This document shows positions 13,599-25,715 of a stretch of DNA of 64,000 nucleotides, piece after piece. The stretch's first letter is position 1. The number at the start of each line of letters is the position of its first letter. The notes under the pieces were generated by a model. The model did no database searches. It saw only the letters and a list, made by a program, of their open reading frames with translations, and was not told the DNA's origin. The stretch spans positions 14,260,001 through 14,324,000 of the forward strand of contig NC_046674.1 of the NCBI RefSeq assembly GCF_003369915.1, given 5' to 3'. The position numbers and the translations under genes are program-made. Origin of the DNA: Drosophila miranda. Taxonomy: Eukaryota > Arthropoda > Insecta > Diptera > Drosophilidae.

Positions 13599-14460
13599 GA
13601 TCCATAGACCACCCATGGATGGGTGGCCGCCCCCGGCCCCCTGCCCCCTGCCCCCTGCCCCCAGTTAAGGATTAAGTTCACACAAGCAAACAAAAAGAAA
13701 AACATTTACAAAGACTGTGTACAGTAGCAAAAAAAAACAAAAAAAGAAAAAGGAAGAAGGAAGGAAGAAAGGATAAAAATTGTTAGATTTCCCTGATTAG
13801 TTACGGAATATTCCTTTTCATTTGTCTTCCAAAAAGATTCGCATCGCAGCATTCGATTTGGCACAGACGACAGTCTCTTCTGTAAGCAACGGTTTCCGTC
13901 CATGGGCAAGGCGAGAGTATTTAATAGAGACCCCCCCTCCCAACACCCCCTAGGATTTTCCTTATATGCGAGTACATATATGTATATGGGATCCATCTCC
14001 CCAAGTGCCCTTACGACCACGCCCAGTCCCCGCGCACTCGAAGGAAAGACATGAATACCCTCCTCCTCAACAATCCATTTGCAATATTCTCATTTAACGA
14101 AACCCCCCCCCGTACCACATAGGCATGATAAAGCAGCATTTGTAAAATACATAAACATAAACATAAACATAAACATCGGATTGACACAAATTGTTATTGA
14201 TAGTTAAGTTTAAGTCACGACTAATCGAAAGAGTTTCAAAATGCATTCGGTAGCCGTACGATGTTATTGTTAGCAATAATTTACTTTCACGATTGTTGCG
14301 ACGAAATTTCACCACTGGAGGACACTCGGATTAACTAAGCTAAGCTAAGCTTTTTTTGTTTAGTTCTTTGTAATCCAATCGGAAAAAGTGTTTCGTGTTT
14401 TTCTCTGTAAGTTAATTACTAAACTAAATCGAAGGCGATAATAAATAATAGAATTGAAAT
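13599..14460 (+). other. 3' UTR of the claudin-like gene
   Basis: After the TAG stop the sequence is A-rich and non-coding, with a CATAAA tandem repeat near 14149-14176. It runs to a canonical poly(A) signal at 14440-14445, and no other convincing AATAAA lies between. An 850-bp 3' UTR is long but normal for flies. Confidence 0.6.
14440..14445 (+). terminator. Polyadenylation signal AATAAA
   Basis: AATAAA is followed about 30 bp later by a G/T-rich stretch (GTCGTTGGGG). It fits as the 3' end of the claudin-like gene. Confidence 0.55.
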
Positions 14461-14618
14461 TACGCGCAAAAGTCGTTGGGGAAGGCAACCTCCTTGATGT
14501 TGGACTAGGACTCTTCCAAGGAGGATGTTTGCTCGTTTACAAAAAGGCATAGCACGTCCCCGACAGGACTGGAAATGGCGGAGTTATAATAACAACAATA
14601 AAAAGGCGTATCCCTAAC

Positions 14619-14969
14619 GTGCTAGATGGACGGTTCGAAAGATTCGGGACAGCCGGGAAAGAGCGGAGCTTCAGGACCAACTCTCCCAAGATCGTGAGCA
14701 TCCAGACTGTCGAACGGCATGCCAAAAGAATGGATGTCCCAGTCCGGCTGCCACGCCCCGATCGGCCCATAGCCAAAGAAAATTTCCTAATTAAATCCGA
14801 CGTCAAAGAAATCTCCAAACTCGGTACCAGGCCCACAGAAATCAACAGAAAGTCGCTTCGCTTTTGTGCAGTCCCGAAAGTATGCAACAGAAATGTTCCA
14901 AAGTTGCCTTCTGCTGATTTCTGTTTGCCTGGCATCCCAGCTCTGAGTTCCTTGTGGTCGGTCGTTTGA
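14619..14969 (+). other. Ambiguous open region, possibly a small gene or pseudogene on either strand
   Basis: The plus frame is open for 116 codons, with mostly C/G-ending codons and a basic product rich in Arg, Lys and Pro. The exactly antisense frame (minus, 15000 down to 14622) also reads as a protein-like sequence. It is rich in Phe, Trp, Gly, Pro and Asp, follows an acceptor-like TTTTTTGCTCCAACAG, and is broken by one in-frame TAG at about 14790. Aligned frames on opposite strands often both look coding, so I cannot decide which, if either, is real. No domain is recognised. A minus-strand pseudogene convergent with the claudin-like gene is the main alternative. Confidence 0.3.
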
Positions 14970-15689
14970 GCGATTGCTGTTGGAGCAAAAAAGGTTTTCC
15001 AGCAAAAAATTATAACAAATCGGAAGTTTGAGGGGAATCCCTAAGGATTAAGGGCAAGCATCCAGCATTATTAACATATGTATATCGGGTTTTCGCCGTT
15101 ATTTGTGGTCCGATTAGGGCGTACCATGGGTTCCTGCAACAGGTGTATATTCTTGTTCGTTGCATAAGGACTATAGCTTTCCCAGCCATACTTATTTTGT
15201 TTTATCGGCTACTTGTCGTTGAGTCTAAGCCTACGATATGAGCAAATAGAGAGAAGAGCCTGCAAATAAGAACCAAAACTTTTTAATGAATATGGCTTCA
15301 TTGTTTTTCAAAATATCCCCCCCGATTATCAATACACTTTTGCATTCGTTAGATCGATAGGCAAGCTTCATCCACGAGTCCTGAAAACCCAGTGCAAAAT
15401 GGCATGCCCTACGCTATCGCAGATAGGGATTTCTTGGCACAGACCACAGAGAACTCCATTATAAAAGGTGATGGTATAAAAAAAGGAAAACAAATAGGTA
15501 CCAAACCATTGTGCCAGAAAGTTTCGGGAGCGAGGGTTTGGGTGATGGGGAGAGTTATAGAGAGAGTGGGACACATGTGGATGCGGATGGGAGCCAACTT
15601 GGTGAAAAACTACTGGACAAAACGTCAAGAACAGAATATTTAATATTTATTTAAATCTTTATAAATAGTCCTGTTCTTAACTGTTCGAT

Positions 15690-16290
15690 GTGAGCCCTCA
15701 AAACATGAATCGCTCGTCTTGCCCAGGGTAAAGACGACGGCTCGGGATTACGCCTAGGCAGTGGGGCACATCAGGCCGCCAGTAGGCTTTCATAATGGTA
15801 TCCACGAGGCCTGGAAACATCCGCTGTACGTCGATATTGTGAGGTGCCACCTCTAGCTTCAGGGCCCTGGAGAAATACGCCATGACGGTCTTGCCAGAAC
15901 CATAGACCATAGGCTGCGATTGACGATGCCCCTGGACGAGCGGCCTCCATCTTTGGCAGTAGCTTCCGTGTGAGCATGAACGCAGAACCGATCAGATCCA
16001 CAGATCGTGGCTCACTTTCTCAAAGTTTTCGTGCTTACAGTGAAGAGAGATGTCCACAGCTCCAGCTCCTTCTCTCCATTTGATCTTTTTTTCGTATTGC
16101 ATCTCTAAAACAAAGAATTAAATTTATGTATATGTATGTTGTTTTAGTTGAATGCGGATATTGATCTGTGTTGAGGTTGAGCCCACCAATCTCATTGGCG
16201 AATGCAATCAGCAATCACCCTGACGGACTCTCTGGCATATTCCTTGCCTATTCCTTCGGTGGTTCCCGTAATAAATGTGAAGCGAAGAAG
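15690..16290 (-). pseudogene. Short-chain dehydrogenase/reductase pseudogene (17-beta-HSD12 / very-long-chain 3-oxoacyl-CoA reductase type)
   Basis: On the minus strand, pieces of one SDR protein lie in the expected order. First is the cofactor-binding segment FITGTTEGIGKEYARE (16213-16260). Next are a short NEI piece and a QYEKKIKWR piece. Then come GSAFMLTRKLLPKMEA and finally the catalytic Y-x-x-x-K (YGSGK), followed by FSRALKLEVAPHNIDVQ and a PGLVDT motif (about 15780-15910). The family uses NADPH to reduce long-chain 3-ketoacyl-CoA or steroid substrates at the ER membrane. Here the parts sit in different frames with stops between them, and the stretch between the cofactor and catalytic motifs is too short. 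The copy is therefore broken by several frameshifts and deletions. A functional gene with unusual introns is possible but unlikely, because the breaks lack splice consensus. Confidence 0.8.
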
Positions 16291-16299
16291 GGAGCACAT

Positions 16300-17659
16300 G
16301 TTGAATACATTCTCTCATATGGATGGGTCTCTTTTGAAGCATCAGATTTCGCAGATATCGACGGGCACGCCATCCATTTAACCCATGCGTATGAGTCCAT
16401 GGACACACCAGAGGCGATCCGCTTTTTCTCCCGCTATAATTAAGATAGCTATAGTTATTCCATTATTTAGTATTATACTACTCAATTTAATATGATAATT
16501 CAGCTATTTTAAATGGGAGTTCCAGTTGGGCGGACTATCCAACGAGATGTGGCTTTGATGGTCCTAGAGTGTTCAAGATTAGATTCCATAGCTGTTCTGT
16601 TTTTTGTTTGTTTCGCAATTGAGATGGCCGTCCTTCGATGGACTGCGCGATAAAAGATAGCTAGTGGTGGCGTTTTCTGAGCCCACAGCGCCATGGACGC
16701 TTTTCTTCGGAACTAATGCAGCGCACTGTATCCACCTGGAGCCTGGAGAACAAGCAGTTCACTTCATTCTTACAGTGTTCTGCTGGTAAGCAGTCGTGGT
16801 TATTGTGATTCATGTAACTATTAACAGATGGCGCTGGTAGCATGTAGAAGGCAGCTTTGGTAAATAAATATATGAATTATAACAAAAGAATGATCCTATG
16901 AACCACAACCGTTTAAATTGGACAGCTTCAGAAGTTCAGAAGAACAGGTCCGTTGATACAACAATAATATATTCAACATCCCTAGAAAGTTCCGTCGTGT
17001 CGTCTGTTTGGAAAGGCATCTTCAGGCCAAGAAACTGACAATTTTTTAGTACGTCTCGGTATCATAGGATCATTGCTAGTAATCATTTTATAGCCATAAA
17101 TGTAGGGCAATGGACGGGTCGACTCTGATGTGGTAAGAGCTGCCCAAATATAGTTCTACTATTCGCGTAGAATCTGCTCTGGGGATCTACGATTACCGGG
17201 CTTTGAAGTTGCAGGCCATCAATAAAAATGTATTTCTGTGAATGACGATTGTGGGCTGGAGCAATCGATGACCCCAAGAGCGGCGACTGAAAGACTTTTT
17301 CCTTTGTTCGCCCGAAACTTATCAGCTCGGGACTCTGATAGAGCCATTGTTTACAAATCGTCGCAGCTCAGGGCTTGCTTGATTCATTCAGAAAAGGGGG
17401 ACGGCCCCGCTGTGCAGGTGATGGACCCACAGAGGCTGGGGAGAGTCTCGCCTCGGCAGCAGAAGCTGCTCAGATGATCGCACAGTTTGAGCTGAGAACG
17501 CGTACCGCCAAGTCGTCGCAGTTCTCGTCGTCGTCGTCGTCGTCTTCGGCCGTCGATTAAGAATTGATAATAGCCGTGCATCTAGTATAGGGAGCCAAGC
17601 CATAGCACAAGCCACAGCCCAGTCAGTATTTGTTTATATTTCCACACATATAAATAATT
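16300..17659. other. No recognisable gene
   Basis: A/T-rich sequence with only short accidental open frames. A short (TCG)n run lies at about 17524-17546. A possible initiator-like CAGTCAGT near 17610-17630 precedes the next small gene. Confidence 0.5.
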
Positions 17660-18070
17660 ATGAAATCAGAGGCATTGCACAAGCTGCTGGCATTCTGTGC
17701 GCTGCTGATTGCCTGCGCGTGGAGCCAGCCATGTAAGTTGAACTCTACTCGTTGACGGATCCCATGAAAATGCCATTCGCTACAACCCAGCCTGTTTCCA
17801 GTGACACCGCCCGAGCATCAGCCGCAGACAATCGATCGCCAGCTGCTGCTCATCGAGAACAATGTGAACGCGGAGGATGCACAGAACTACCACATCGCGA
17901 TACCGAGGAAGGCCAAGGCGGGGGAGCCCTGTCTGACCATCACCTGGAAGACCAATCCGGATGGCAGCGGGCCGGACTATCCGCGTATCTACATGGCGGA
18001 TGGATACTTTAGGATAATGCCACCCTCGATACCATCAATATCCTCCATGTCTAGAGACCAACCGCAATAA
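17660..18070 (+). CDS. Putative small secreted protein (2 exons)
   Basis: Exon 1 (17660-17732) encodes a clear signal peptide: a basic start (MKSEALHK), a hydrophobic core (LLAFCALLIACA) and a W-S-Q cleavage-like end. It closes with a GTAAGT donor in phase 1. Exon 2 starts at 17802 after CCTGTTTCCAG and runs to TAA at 18070, giving 113 residues. The mature part has a single Cys in a segment reading GEPCLTITWK and is acidic to neutral, with no domain I recognise. Codon use is strongly C/G-ending up to about 18010 and weak afterwards. The last ~20 codons may therefore be intronic, and the true gene may continue into another exon (a weak donor, GTATCT, is at about 17987). An AATAAA at 18066-18071 overlaps the stop codon. 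Secretion is inferred from the signal peptide; the function is unknown. Confidence 0.55.
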
Positions 18071-18438
18071 ACGGATAGATATCCCTTCGTGCGGGAGATC
18101 TTTCCTTTCTGTATCTACGAATTCCATCACACATATCCCCGAATATGCTCCCTTTATGCATATTTTTTGTCCGACAACATAATTGTACACTGACCCATTG
18201 CGCTTTGGGGGAGAAGTTGGACGATTTGCTCCTTTTTCAGTGGCTGTGTGTGGCAACACCCAGTCTGGACACAGGACTCCGGACTCCACAAGGGTGGGCA
18301 TGGAGTGAATCCGGAGTAGGATGTGGAGGCAGTCCAGACACTAGAAGCTTCCAAACTCCAGTGAAATTCGCCAACTGTCTGACTCTCCCCCGTCTGGGAC
18401 TCTGTCTGTGTGTCTGCAAGGGAGAGACACATACAGAC

Positions 18439-18462
18439 AGAGAGAGAGAGAGAGAGAGAGAA
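18439..18462. repeat. (GA)n microsatellite
   Basis: About 12 GA units in non-coding DNA. Confidence 0.9.
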
Positions 18463-18993
18463 CAGAAACTCCAACTCCGTGCAGGGCTGCACTTTTCGGG
18501 ATGCCTGCAAAGAGTTTCGCTTTTTTCCATGCCCAGACTTTCGCTGCAGTTTTCATTTCAGAGCAGAAGCAGAGACCGAGCAGCAGAAAGCGCCGAAAAA
18601 AAAATAAAATATGTGGCGTGGGAGTGTGTTAGTAAGGCTAATTGACTTGCCACAGCTCGGGATCGGGTCCATGGCCACGTTGATGGAACTGCAAAATATC
18701 TGTTAGAGAATGCATCCCTGGGGATCCTACTCCGCTGATCCGAAGCACTATGGTTCTTGGGGCAAACTGTACCCACAAAATCGATGCCTTTGACATTTTC
18801 TAAGAAAGAATTGTGTAGGAATAGTCGTTTCGTTTTTGTAGGCAGGGGAACACAAATCATACGAGCAAATGTCAATCAAAATTTGTAGTTCTACGGAAAC
18901 ATTTCCATTCAAAGAGTATTCGTGTAAGGATCGAGTGCTTGTCAAAAGTATTCCCCAGGAAAATACATTTGTATTTTGTATTTTACTCTTTAG

Positions 18994-19146
18994 GTAATAG
19001 CAATAATGCTGTGGATAGTGTCGGCGTGCTGTTTCATTGGTTTCATCTTTCTGATCCTGTACTTGATTTGCCTCGCCATTGTGATATGTATGTCCATTTT
19101 CTACGGCTATGAGATTTCAAATTGATGTTGTCCAGAGATCCAGAAG
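18994..19146 (+). CDS. Candidate membrane-anchor exon(s) of a small single-pass protein
   Basis: Following a good acceptor (ATTTTACTCTTTAG) an open stretch encodes VIAIMLWIVSACC and then about 20 further hydrophobic residues ending LAIVI: one membrane helix. Taken alone from ATG 19006, it gives a 39-residue hydrophobic micropeptide ending at TGA 19123-19125. A donor-like GTATGT at 19088 and an acceptor at 19135 frame a 48-bp intron, leaving an 11-nt piece (AG ATC CAG AAG) with a perfect GTAAGT donor. That piece joins in frame with the tail exon at 25716 (EIQK then VFYGPSKNF). In this sequence, however, the 48-bp splice creates a TAG and the unspliced form has a TGA. It may be a micropeptide, a disrupted gene, a readthrough stop, or a sequence error. 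No family is recognised. Confidence 0.4.
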
Positions 19147-22139
19147 GTAAGTTTGCATTTGAGTGGTTTTCCGGGGAAAGACTCCAAAAATTTGGGGGAT
19201 TGGTAGCCTTTAACTCCGTCTTTTGTTCAGTCTTTTTGCTTGCCCTTGGAGGAGTCCTCTTCTTCCTTGGCAATAATTAAAAATTCAATGACTTCTGTGT
19301 GTGCTTTTTCCTTTTTGTTTGGCAGACCCGGCCAAAGGGAAATCATAGACCAAATCAAATGGCTCTCTAGCTAGAAAATGCCATTAATTTACCCCCATTT
19401 CCATAACCCCCAAACAGCAACGAGAGCAACCCCCAAAACTGCTCAGACAGACAGTTCAGTTTCAGCTCTAGTTCCCCAGACCCAGACACAGAACCAGACC
19501 CAGAACCAGGACCCCTCGTGGAAGTTGACAAAAGTTTTATGCATTACCTTTGTCTACATCTTGGCCGAGGGGTTCGGTCAATGGCGGTGGTGGGGTCGTG
19601 GGTAGTGGCTCAGATAACAGTCTATGGATTGAGTCGCTGCTTTCATTTTGGGGGTGTTGTTGGGTATAAAAACACACACTACTGGGTCTCAAGGAAACAT
19701 CTCCGAACAGTCCTGCTGTCTAGGTCCCTTTTTAATAGATCCATCTTCGGAAAGACGGATTCCAATGTCTCTATTTACTCTCTCCCACTCCCTGTCTGTT
19801 GGACTGTCTCTGGTTTTGTGGCCATCTCTGTTAATGCACTTGTCCCCCCTCCCACCAACCCCGTTTGCATTCTGTTGAATTTTTAATCAGCCTTCGGCCT
19901 CTGGCTTCCTTGATTTGATTGAATCGAATAAAATGTGCGACGAGCTTCACTCTCGCTCCACTTCCCCTTTTTGGCTGTGCCAGCGCTGGTCTACAAATTT
20001 TTAGAAAGTTCCACGACTGCTGCTCCGACGCCGACTCCTTCTCCGAGTCCTTCTCTGACTCCTCCTCCTCCACCACCTTCTGCTGCTGCATCCCTTGGCT
20101 GGCTATCAGCCCCAACTCCATCTCCGACTCCAACCTTTGGCTGCCTTCCTTCTCCTCGTCGGTGTCTGCACTGCGTCACGTTCGCCGCATGCTGTCTGCC
20201 ATTTTGGCTTTTCCTGCAGGAAGCTTGCATATATTTTACGTTCGCCATGTTGTTTTTACCTCTGTGTGCGGCTGTGTGTGTGCATCTGTGTGTGTGTGCG
20301 CTTGTGCCTGTGTGCCTGTGTGCAGTGTCTGCTGTGTGCTGGTGCCCCAACTCTTCACTTTTATCGATTGAATTGTGTCTCAGGCTGTGAAATGCAGGTC
20401 ATTGATCTGTTCGTGCCTGCCTTTCTGCCTGCCTGCCTGCTAAAAACGACGAAATGCTTTTTCGGTTTTTCTTGTTGTCTCTCTCTCTCCCCGCCAAAGT
20501 GGCGCCCCACCACACAGAAGGGTCGCGGTCTGGGGCAAGGATGGCACACTCTCTGTGTGTGGAGTGCAACTTCTGGTTCTGTTTCCAGCAAACAGGATAA
20601 TAAATCAGATTCCGATTCGATAAACGGATTTTATGTTGTGCTAATTTGGCAGGATTGGATTATAGATGGTCCTCGGCTTGCCTGGGATACTCGTACGATT
20701 AGATTGGATTATCAGCTAATAGTTCGATTTGAGAGGAGAAGAAGAGATTCGTCTCAATATCGCTGATCTTTGAGAGTTGTTTTAGAAGGGCAGACACATA
20801 AATATGGCCCTACTTATGAGCATTCTTCCCAGAACCCACAAGCATCTACATATCTAGCATCTCACAGTAAATACATATGTATCTTTCTATGGCTTTTGCC
20901 AAGATTCAGTGGGGAAGTTATCGCCGATCCTCTTGGGATTTTCTCCTCCTTCCTAAACCTCAATCGAATGGACCGAGAATCGGCATTTGACACAAAAATC
21001 CATAGACCGAGTGACTCATTTGAATCTAAAGACTTCCAGTATTCGTAATACACAAAAAATCATGTGTTTTCCCAAATGTAAGATGATTATATTGGTATCA
21101 TCTTTCAAAATCTCTGCAACATCTCGCAAGCACAGTAGCGCTCTTCGAAAAGTTGCCGCAACATTTAGACAATTCTACAGACATTCTACATTCTACATGG
21201 GATTACATGCTACAGTAATCCGGGAGGGCGTTGAAAGTATGCAATAAAATGGGATGGGTTCTCTGGCGTATGTCCTGCGACCGTTCTCCATACTGAGGAC
21301 ACACTGTAGTGTGGTTCCACCCAAGCACTTCCCTGTTCCAGCCAACAGGGCGAAGCATTTCCTTTTTGCCGAAACTTTGGGGTACTGGAGCAGCAGGAGG
21401 AGGAGGAGGTGGAGGTGGAGGAGGAGAAGCTGGAGTGGGGGCCAGACAGCCAGCGCAATGTCTGTCGATGGAGCGACACTGTACCCCCAAGAGCAGCAGC
21501 AGCCCTGAGACCCTGCCAGACACTGGTAGAAAGGGAAATCAACTGCGACTTATGGCACCAGGATGTGTATTTTGTGTGCCCTGGAGTTTTCCTGTTTCCC
21601 CCGTTTTTCGTTTTGCAAAATGGAAGGTTCCGGAAAATGGAAATTATAAAAATAGAAGCGAGGACTGTCCGGCCCGGCTTGGCTTGGCTTGGCTTGGCTT
21701 GGTTCAATGACCAGGCAATGGCCGCGTCGATGCTATCGGGGCTCGCAGGGACCTGCACCTTCCCACACAACGCCGCCAGGCCCAGCCCCTTCCCCCCCGA
21801 GTTGAGGAAAAGCTACCATAAATGCAAATAATTCACAGAACGAGTTGCAAGGTCGACGAACGTTGCATGCGGTTGCGGTTGTCCAATCCATGCCCTTCCC
21901 CCCCCCCCCCTTTGGCTTAACGTCAGGTGAGCTAATGCCCAACGCACAGAGCCAAACACGTTTCAGGTCTCCCTGTGGAAACTATCGCATAATTTGTGGG
22001 TAACTTTTTGAGCAACGCCCCTCGGACGGCCGCGTCCCTCGATCCCGCTGCAGAGTCCATCAATCAATCAATCCCACCGGAAGGCAGGGAAAACTTTCAC
22101 ATCGAACTAATTGGCGTAACCCTGGCATTGGCTGCTTCA

Positions 22140-22208
22140 CCCCGATACCAGCGATACGTGCGATACCTACGATTTGTACGATACCTACAATACCAGCGAT
22201 ACCTGTGG
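22140..22208. repeat. GATACC/GATACG short tandem repeats
   Basis: Repeated CGATACC-type octamers and related variants cover about 65 bp in an imperfect array. Confidence 0.7.
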
Positions 22209-24051
22209 GGTAATCTGCCAGCCCCATCAACGACATGTGTTCGAGGGCAGTCCAGACATTTGAAGGAGAGAGAGAACTTGTTTCCCTTGGCATAGGCGGA
22301 CTTTTGGATGCTCTCTCCACTCTATAAGCGATCTCCATTAGAGCTAAAGCTGGGATCCCTTCAGTGCGGTAGCTTTGCTTGACCCTTCCTGCCTCGAACT
22401 GCCACCAATTCCGCTGTAGCCCTCTCTGGGTTAGGGTGCTCTCTTCGGGAACTTCGCGGTCATTGCAACTGCAACAACAAGGGCACTCCACTCGAAGCTC
22501 GCTCAGCGCAGGCGTCGGCACTAGACGAAAGCGGAAAGGGAGGGAAAGGGAGAGAGAGAGAGGAGCATAAGTAAGACCCGGTACTGCGTAAGAGCGAGGG
22601 AGAGGGAGCGAGAGTCTGCCCCTTCTCTCCCCACTGCCCCCACCCACCCATCAATAGGCATAGGCTAATGGCCTCTCGAGTCGTTCGCTGATGCTATAAT
22701 CGTTGGGATTGCCATTGCTGCTGCATTCCACACGGCTCTCCGGGTCTCTGGCTCGCTCTCTGGCTCTCTCTCTCTCTCTCTCTGGCTCTGCCCCCTCCCC
22801 GCCCACACTCTCACCCAGTTTCGCCTTGGAGCCGGCTCTGCCGCAGCTCTGCTGGCATTGACACTGACACTGCGCCACTTCTGGCATCGCCCTGGCATTC
22901 GTAGTGGCCCTGCTTCTTGCAGCAAAGGCTACCAGCAGCACCTACGTGCCGCCCCTGGCCCCCACCACCACCGCCACCACCACCACCACCCAACTTGGCT
23001 CTGGTCTTGAACTGGTCTCGCATCCATCTTCGTCTGTTAGGGGGGTTGTGGTGTGGGGGGCAGCTCCACAGTGGGGACTGGGAAAGAATCTTGCATTACT
23101 TTGGACAAATTTAATCCTAAAATCGCTGTTCCACTGTGCCTGGGCCCACAAGAAGCACACTATTTGCTGATGATATGCCTCTTGCATTGACAACTCGTCG
23201 CATTTTATGCCAGGACATGCTCTCGGACTAGGGCCCATGGCATCCATGACATCCATGACATCCATTGGATCTACCATCCCATCAAGGGGCTTCGCTTCCG
23301 TTGATGATGCACTGGGCCGAGCCTTTTAATTGGCCTAGTCCATTGAGTGCTCCATTTGCCCCGACTACGTGTCCGTGTGCGTGTGCGTGTGTGCGTTCGT
23401 GGCAAGGTGAGAGTGCATGGGCTCTGGCTGTTGGTCCAAGGGTTTACACTCGGCACACGCACCTTAATGGACGTCTGAAATTGGCACTCAATTGGGGGGC
23501 CGAACAAGTTTCAATTGCAAATGGCTCACAGTTCCCAGAACAACGAGAGCCTAATGGAATTCTGCTTGGTCTTAGGCTTAAACAAATTTTCAGGCGAGGA
23601 AGACAATAATTCATCGAGAAGAAGGTGCTTTTCAGGAATTGTCGGGCTGGACATGGGTATATCTTTAAGTACAGTCGAAGTTCCGTCCGTAATGCTTTGG
23701 CTATAATTTGTTTATAAAGAAAACTTCTTTGTACTTCCGTTCGTAATGGAAAAGATCGACTCTATATACAGTTAACCAATCCATAAGGACCAAAGCCCCA
23801 TAGTAGATCCAATGCGATCTTCCAATCTTAAGAAATTCTAAAGAGTACTCAGAGGGTTCAGGCTCTGGGCTCTGCCATCGATCTACTTACCCATACGCCA
23901 TCTGACAGTAGTGCCAAATGATGAGTAAACCTAGACGAAAAAAAGGAGCATTAATATATGTAAACAGAGGACAAAAAAAGGGACATGAGACACCACAATT
24001 AAAATGAAAATCAACGAAAAGCGAAAACTTTTTGTCACACGAAACACACAT

Positions 24052-24105
24052 AGAGAGAGAGAGAGAGAGAGAGAGGGGGAGAGAGGGGGAGAGAGGGGGA
24101 GAGGG
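24052..24105. repeat. (GA)n microsatellite with GAGAGGGG interruptions
   Basis: About 10 GA units followed by three copies of a GAGAGGGG-like unit. Confidence 0.85.
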
Positions 24106-24215
24106 AGAAGGATATGTACACATAGAACAATAACAGACTAACCTATTGTAAAGTGGGGGAAATATAAAGCTCAACGGAAAACAGTGGTGCATACATCCAA
24201 AATTACATACTTTCA

Positions 24216-24239
24216 TGTGTGTGTGTGTGTGTGTGTGTG
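24216..24239. repeat. (GT)n microsatellite
   Basis: About 12 GT units. Confidence 0.9.
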
Positions 24240-25230
24240 CATATGGCGTGTACATCTGTGTGAACAGGCGACAACATTTTCCAAAATGGCGTCCCACCAT
24301 GACTAACAGCCCTGCCAACATGCAACTGCCACTGGCCCCCGCCGCACCACCCACACAGCGCACCAAAAGTGGGAGAATGGAGCAGAGCAGCTCTTGTCCG
24401 CCGGAGTTGGAGTCGGAGTCGGAGTTGGAGTTGGAGCCGGAGAGCAGGTCAATGATACCAAAAGTTAAACCACCCAAAACCCAAACCCAGAGCCCAAAAA
24501 ACCCTCTCCCCCTACAACTTCAACTCTACCACCCGCCCCCCAATGTCTGCGTCGCACTTGAGCAATTTCCACAAAAAAAGGAACAGCAAAAAGTAAAGAA
24601 TAAAACAGAAACCGAAACAGAGGAGAGAAAACCAGCAGCGGCGGCAGCAACATAAAGCGAAGCGAGCCGCACCCTTGGCTGGGGGGACACCCACTGCTGC
24701 ATGCAACATAACTGGCAGCGTCAGTGTCAAGTTTACGCTAGCTCCGCTCTTCGCTCTCCCCTCACCCCGCACCCCTCACGCCCACCGCACCACTCCGAAC
24801 TCCATTTTCAATGGCAGCCATAGGAGTCGAGTCCCAGGGCCACAAAAGCACTTTTATCTTTTGTGCAGTGGAAAGCAGGCGGTGGGGCGTGCTGGGCGTG
24901 GGGCGTGGGAGGAGGGTGCTAAAGGTGGGGGGGGGATGAGACGTATGCGGCACCTACCGCCCCAACTCTGTTGGCTGCCGCCTCATGCATCATTTATTCA
25001 GCCCCCACTCTGCCGTGCTCTTTCTCTCTCTCTCTTTATCTGCATCTGTTTTTGCACAGCTTTTCCTGTTTCTTTTCTGTGTCTGTGTTTGTGTATGTGC
25101 AACGCCGGCAGCGGCAGTGGCAGTGGCAGTGGCAGTGGCAGCGACGCAGCAACAACAACCACGCCACAACTTGAACAACGCGGTGAAGGTCATTGCTACC
25201 AAAATTGTGTCTCCCTTTTGTCCTACTCTA

Positions 25231-25275
25231 CTCTCGACTCGACTCGACTCGACTCGACGCGACGCGAGGCGACTC
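25231..25275. repeat. (CGACT)n pentanucleotide array
   Basis: Repeated CGACT units grade into CGACG/CGAGG variants over about 45 bp. Confidence 0.85.
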
Positions 25276-25715
25276 TGCTTCGACTCCATTCGACACAGAC
25301 ACATTTCCCTGTCTGTGTGTGTGTGTGTGTGCGTGTTCATGCTTCTGCATGAGGCATGGCATCCATCCTAGTGGTATACTCCACATCCAACATAACTCCG
25401 ACCATGAATAGTAGCTGGCAAGAGGGAGCTTGAGCCGGAGCTGGGGCTGGAGCTGGTCTCTGGGGAGACCTCTCGACTGCACTCGTCGTTGGGGGAGATT
25501 TTCTTTCTCTTGGTTTTCCTTCTCTTTTGTTGTTGTTGTTGTTTTCTTTTTTTTTTGCATTTCGTTTTGTTTGCCTTTCGCCGTTTTCGCCTGCCCAGCC
25601 CTGTGGTGTCTTTTCATCAAATTTTGTATAAAGCAAAGAGCAAGGGCATGCAGACTGCTGCAGAGTGGCCAGATGGTTGGATGGGACGTTCACTCGTATC
25701 TCCTTTAAATTCTAG

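Larger units (their letters stand above)
19147..25715. other. Probable long intron or intergenic region
   Basis: This 6.6-kb stretch is dominated by low-complexity sequence: CT/GT runs around 20.2-20.5 kb, GATACC-type repeats at 22.1 kb, GA runs at 24.05 kb and GT at 24.2 kb. If the exons on either side belong together it is an intron. One 40-nt segment on the minus strand (23891-23930) has both an acceptor and a GTAAGT donor but no clear coding meaning. Confidence 0.4.

Noticed and set aside
13074..13616. 180-codon minus-strand frame over the last exon of the claudin-like gene
   Set aside because: Antisense shadow of a GC-rich real exon; the plus-strand exon has splice sites and continuous protein logic.
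20095..20766. 223-codon open frame
   Set aside because: Driven by CT/GT low-complexity sequence; no splice context or conserved motif visible.
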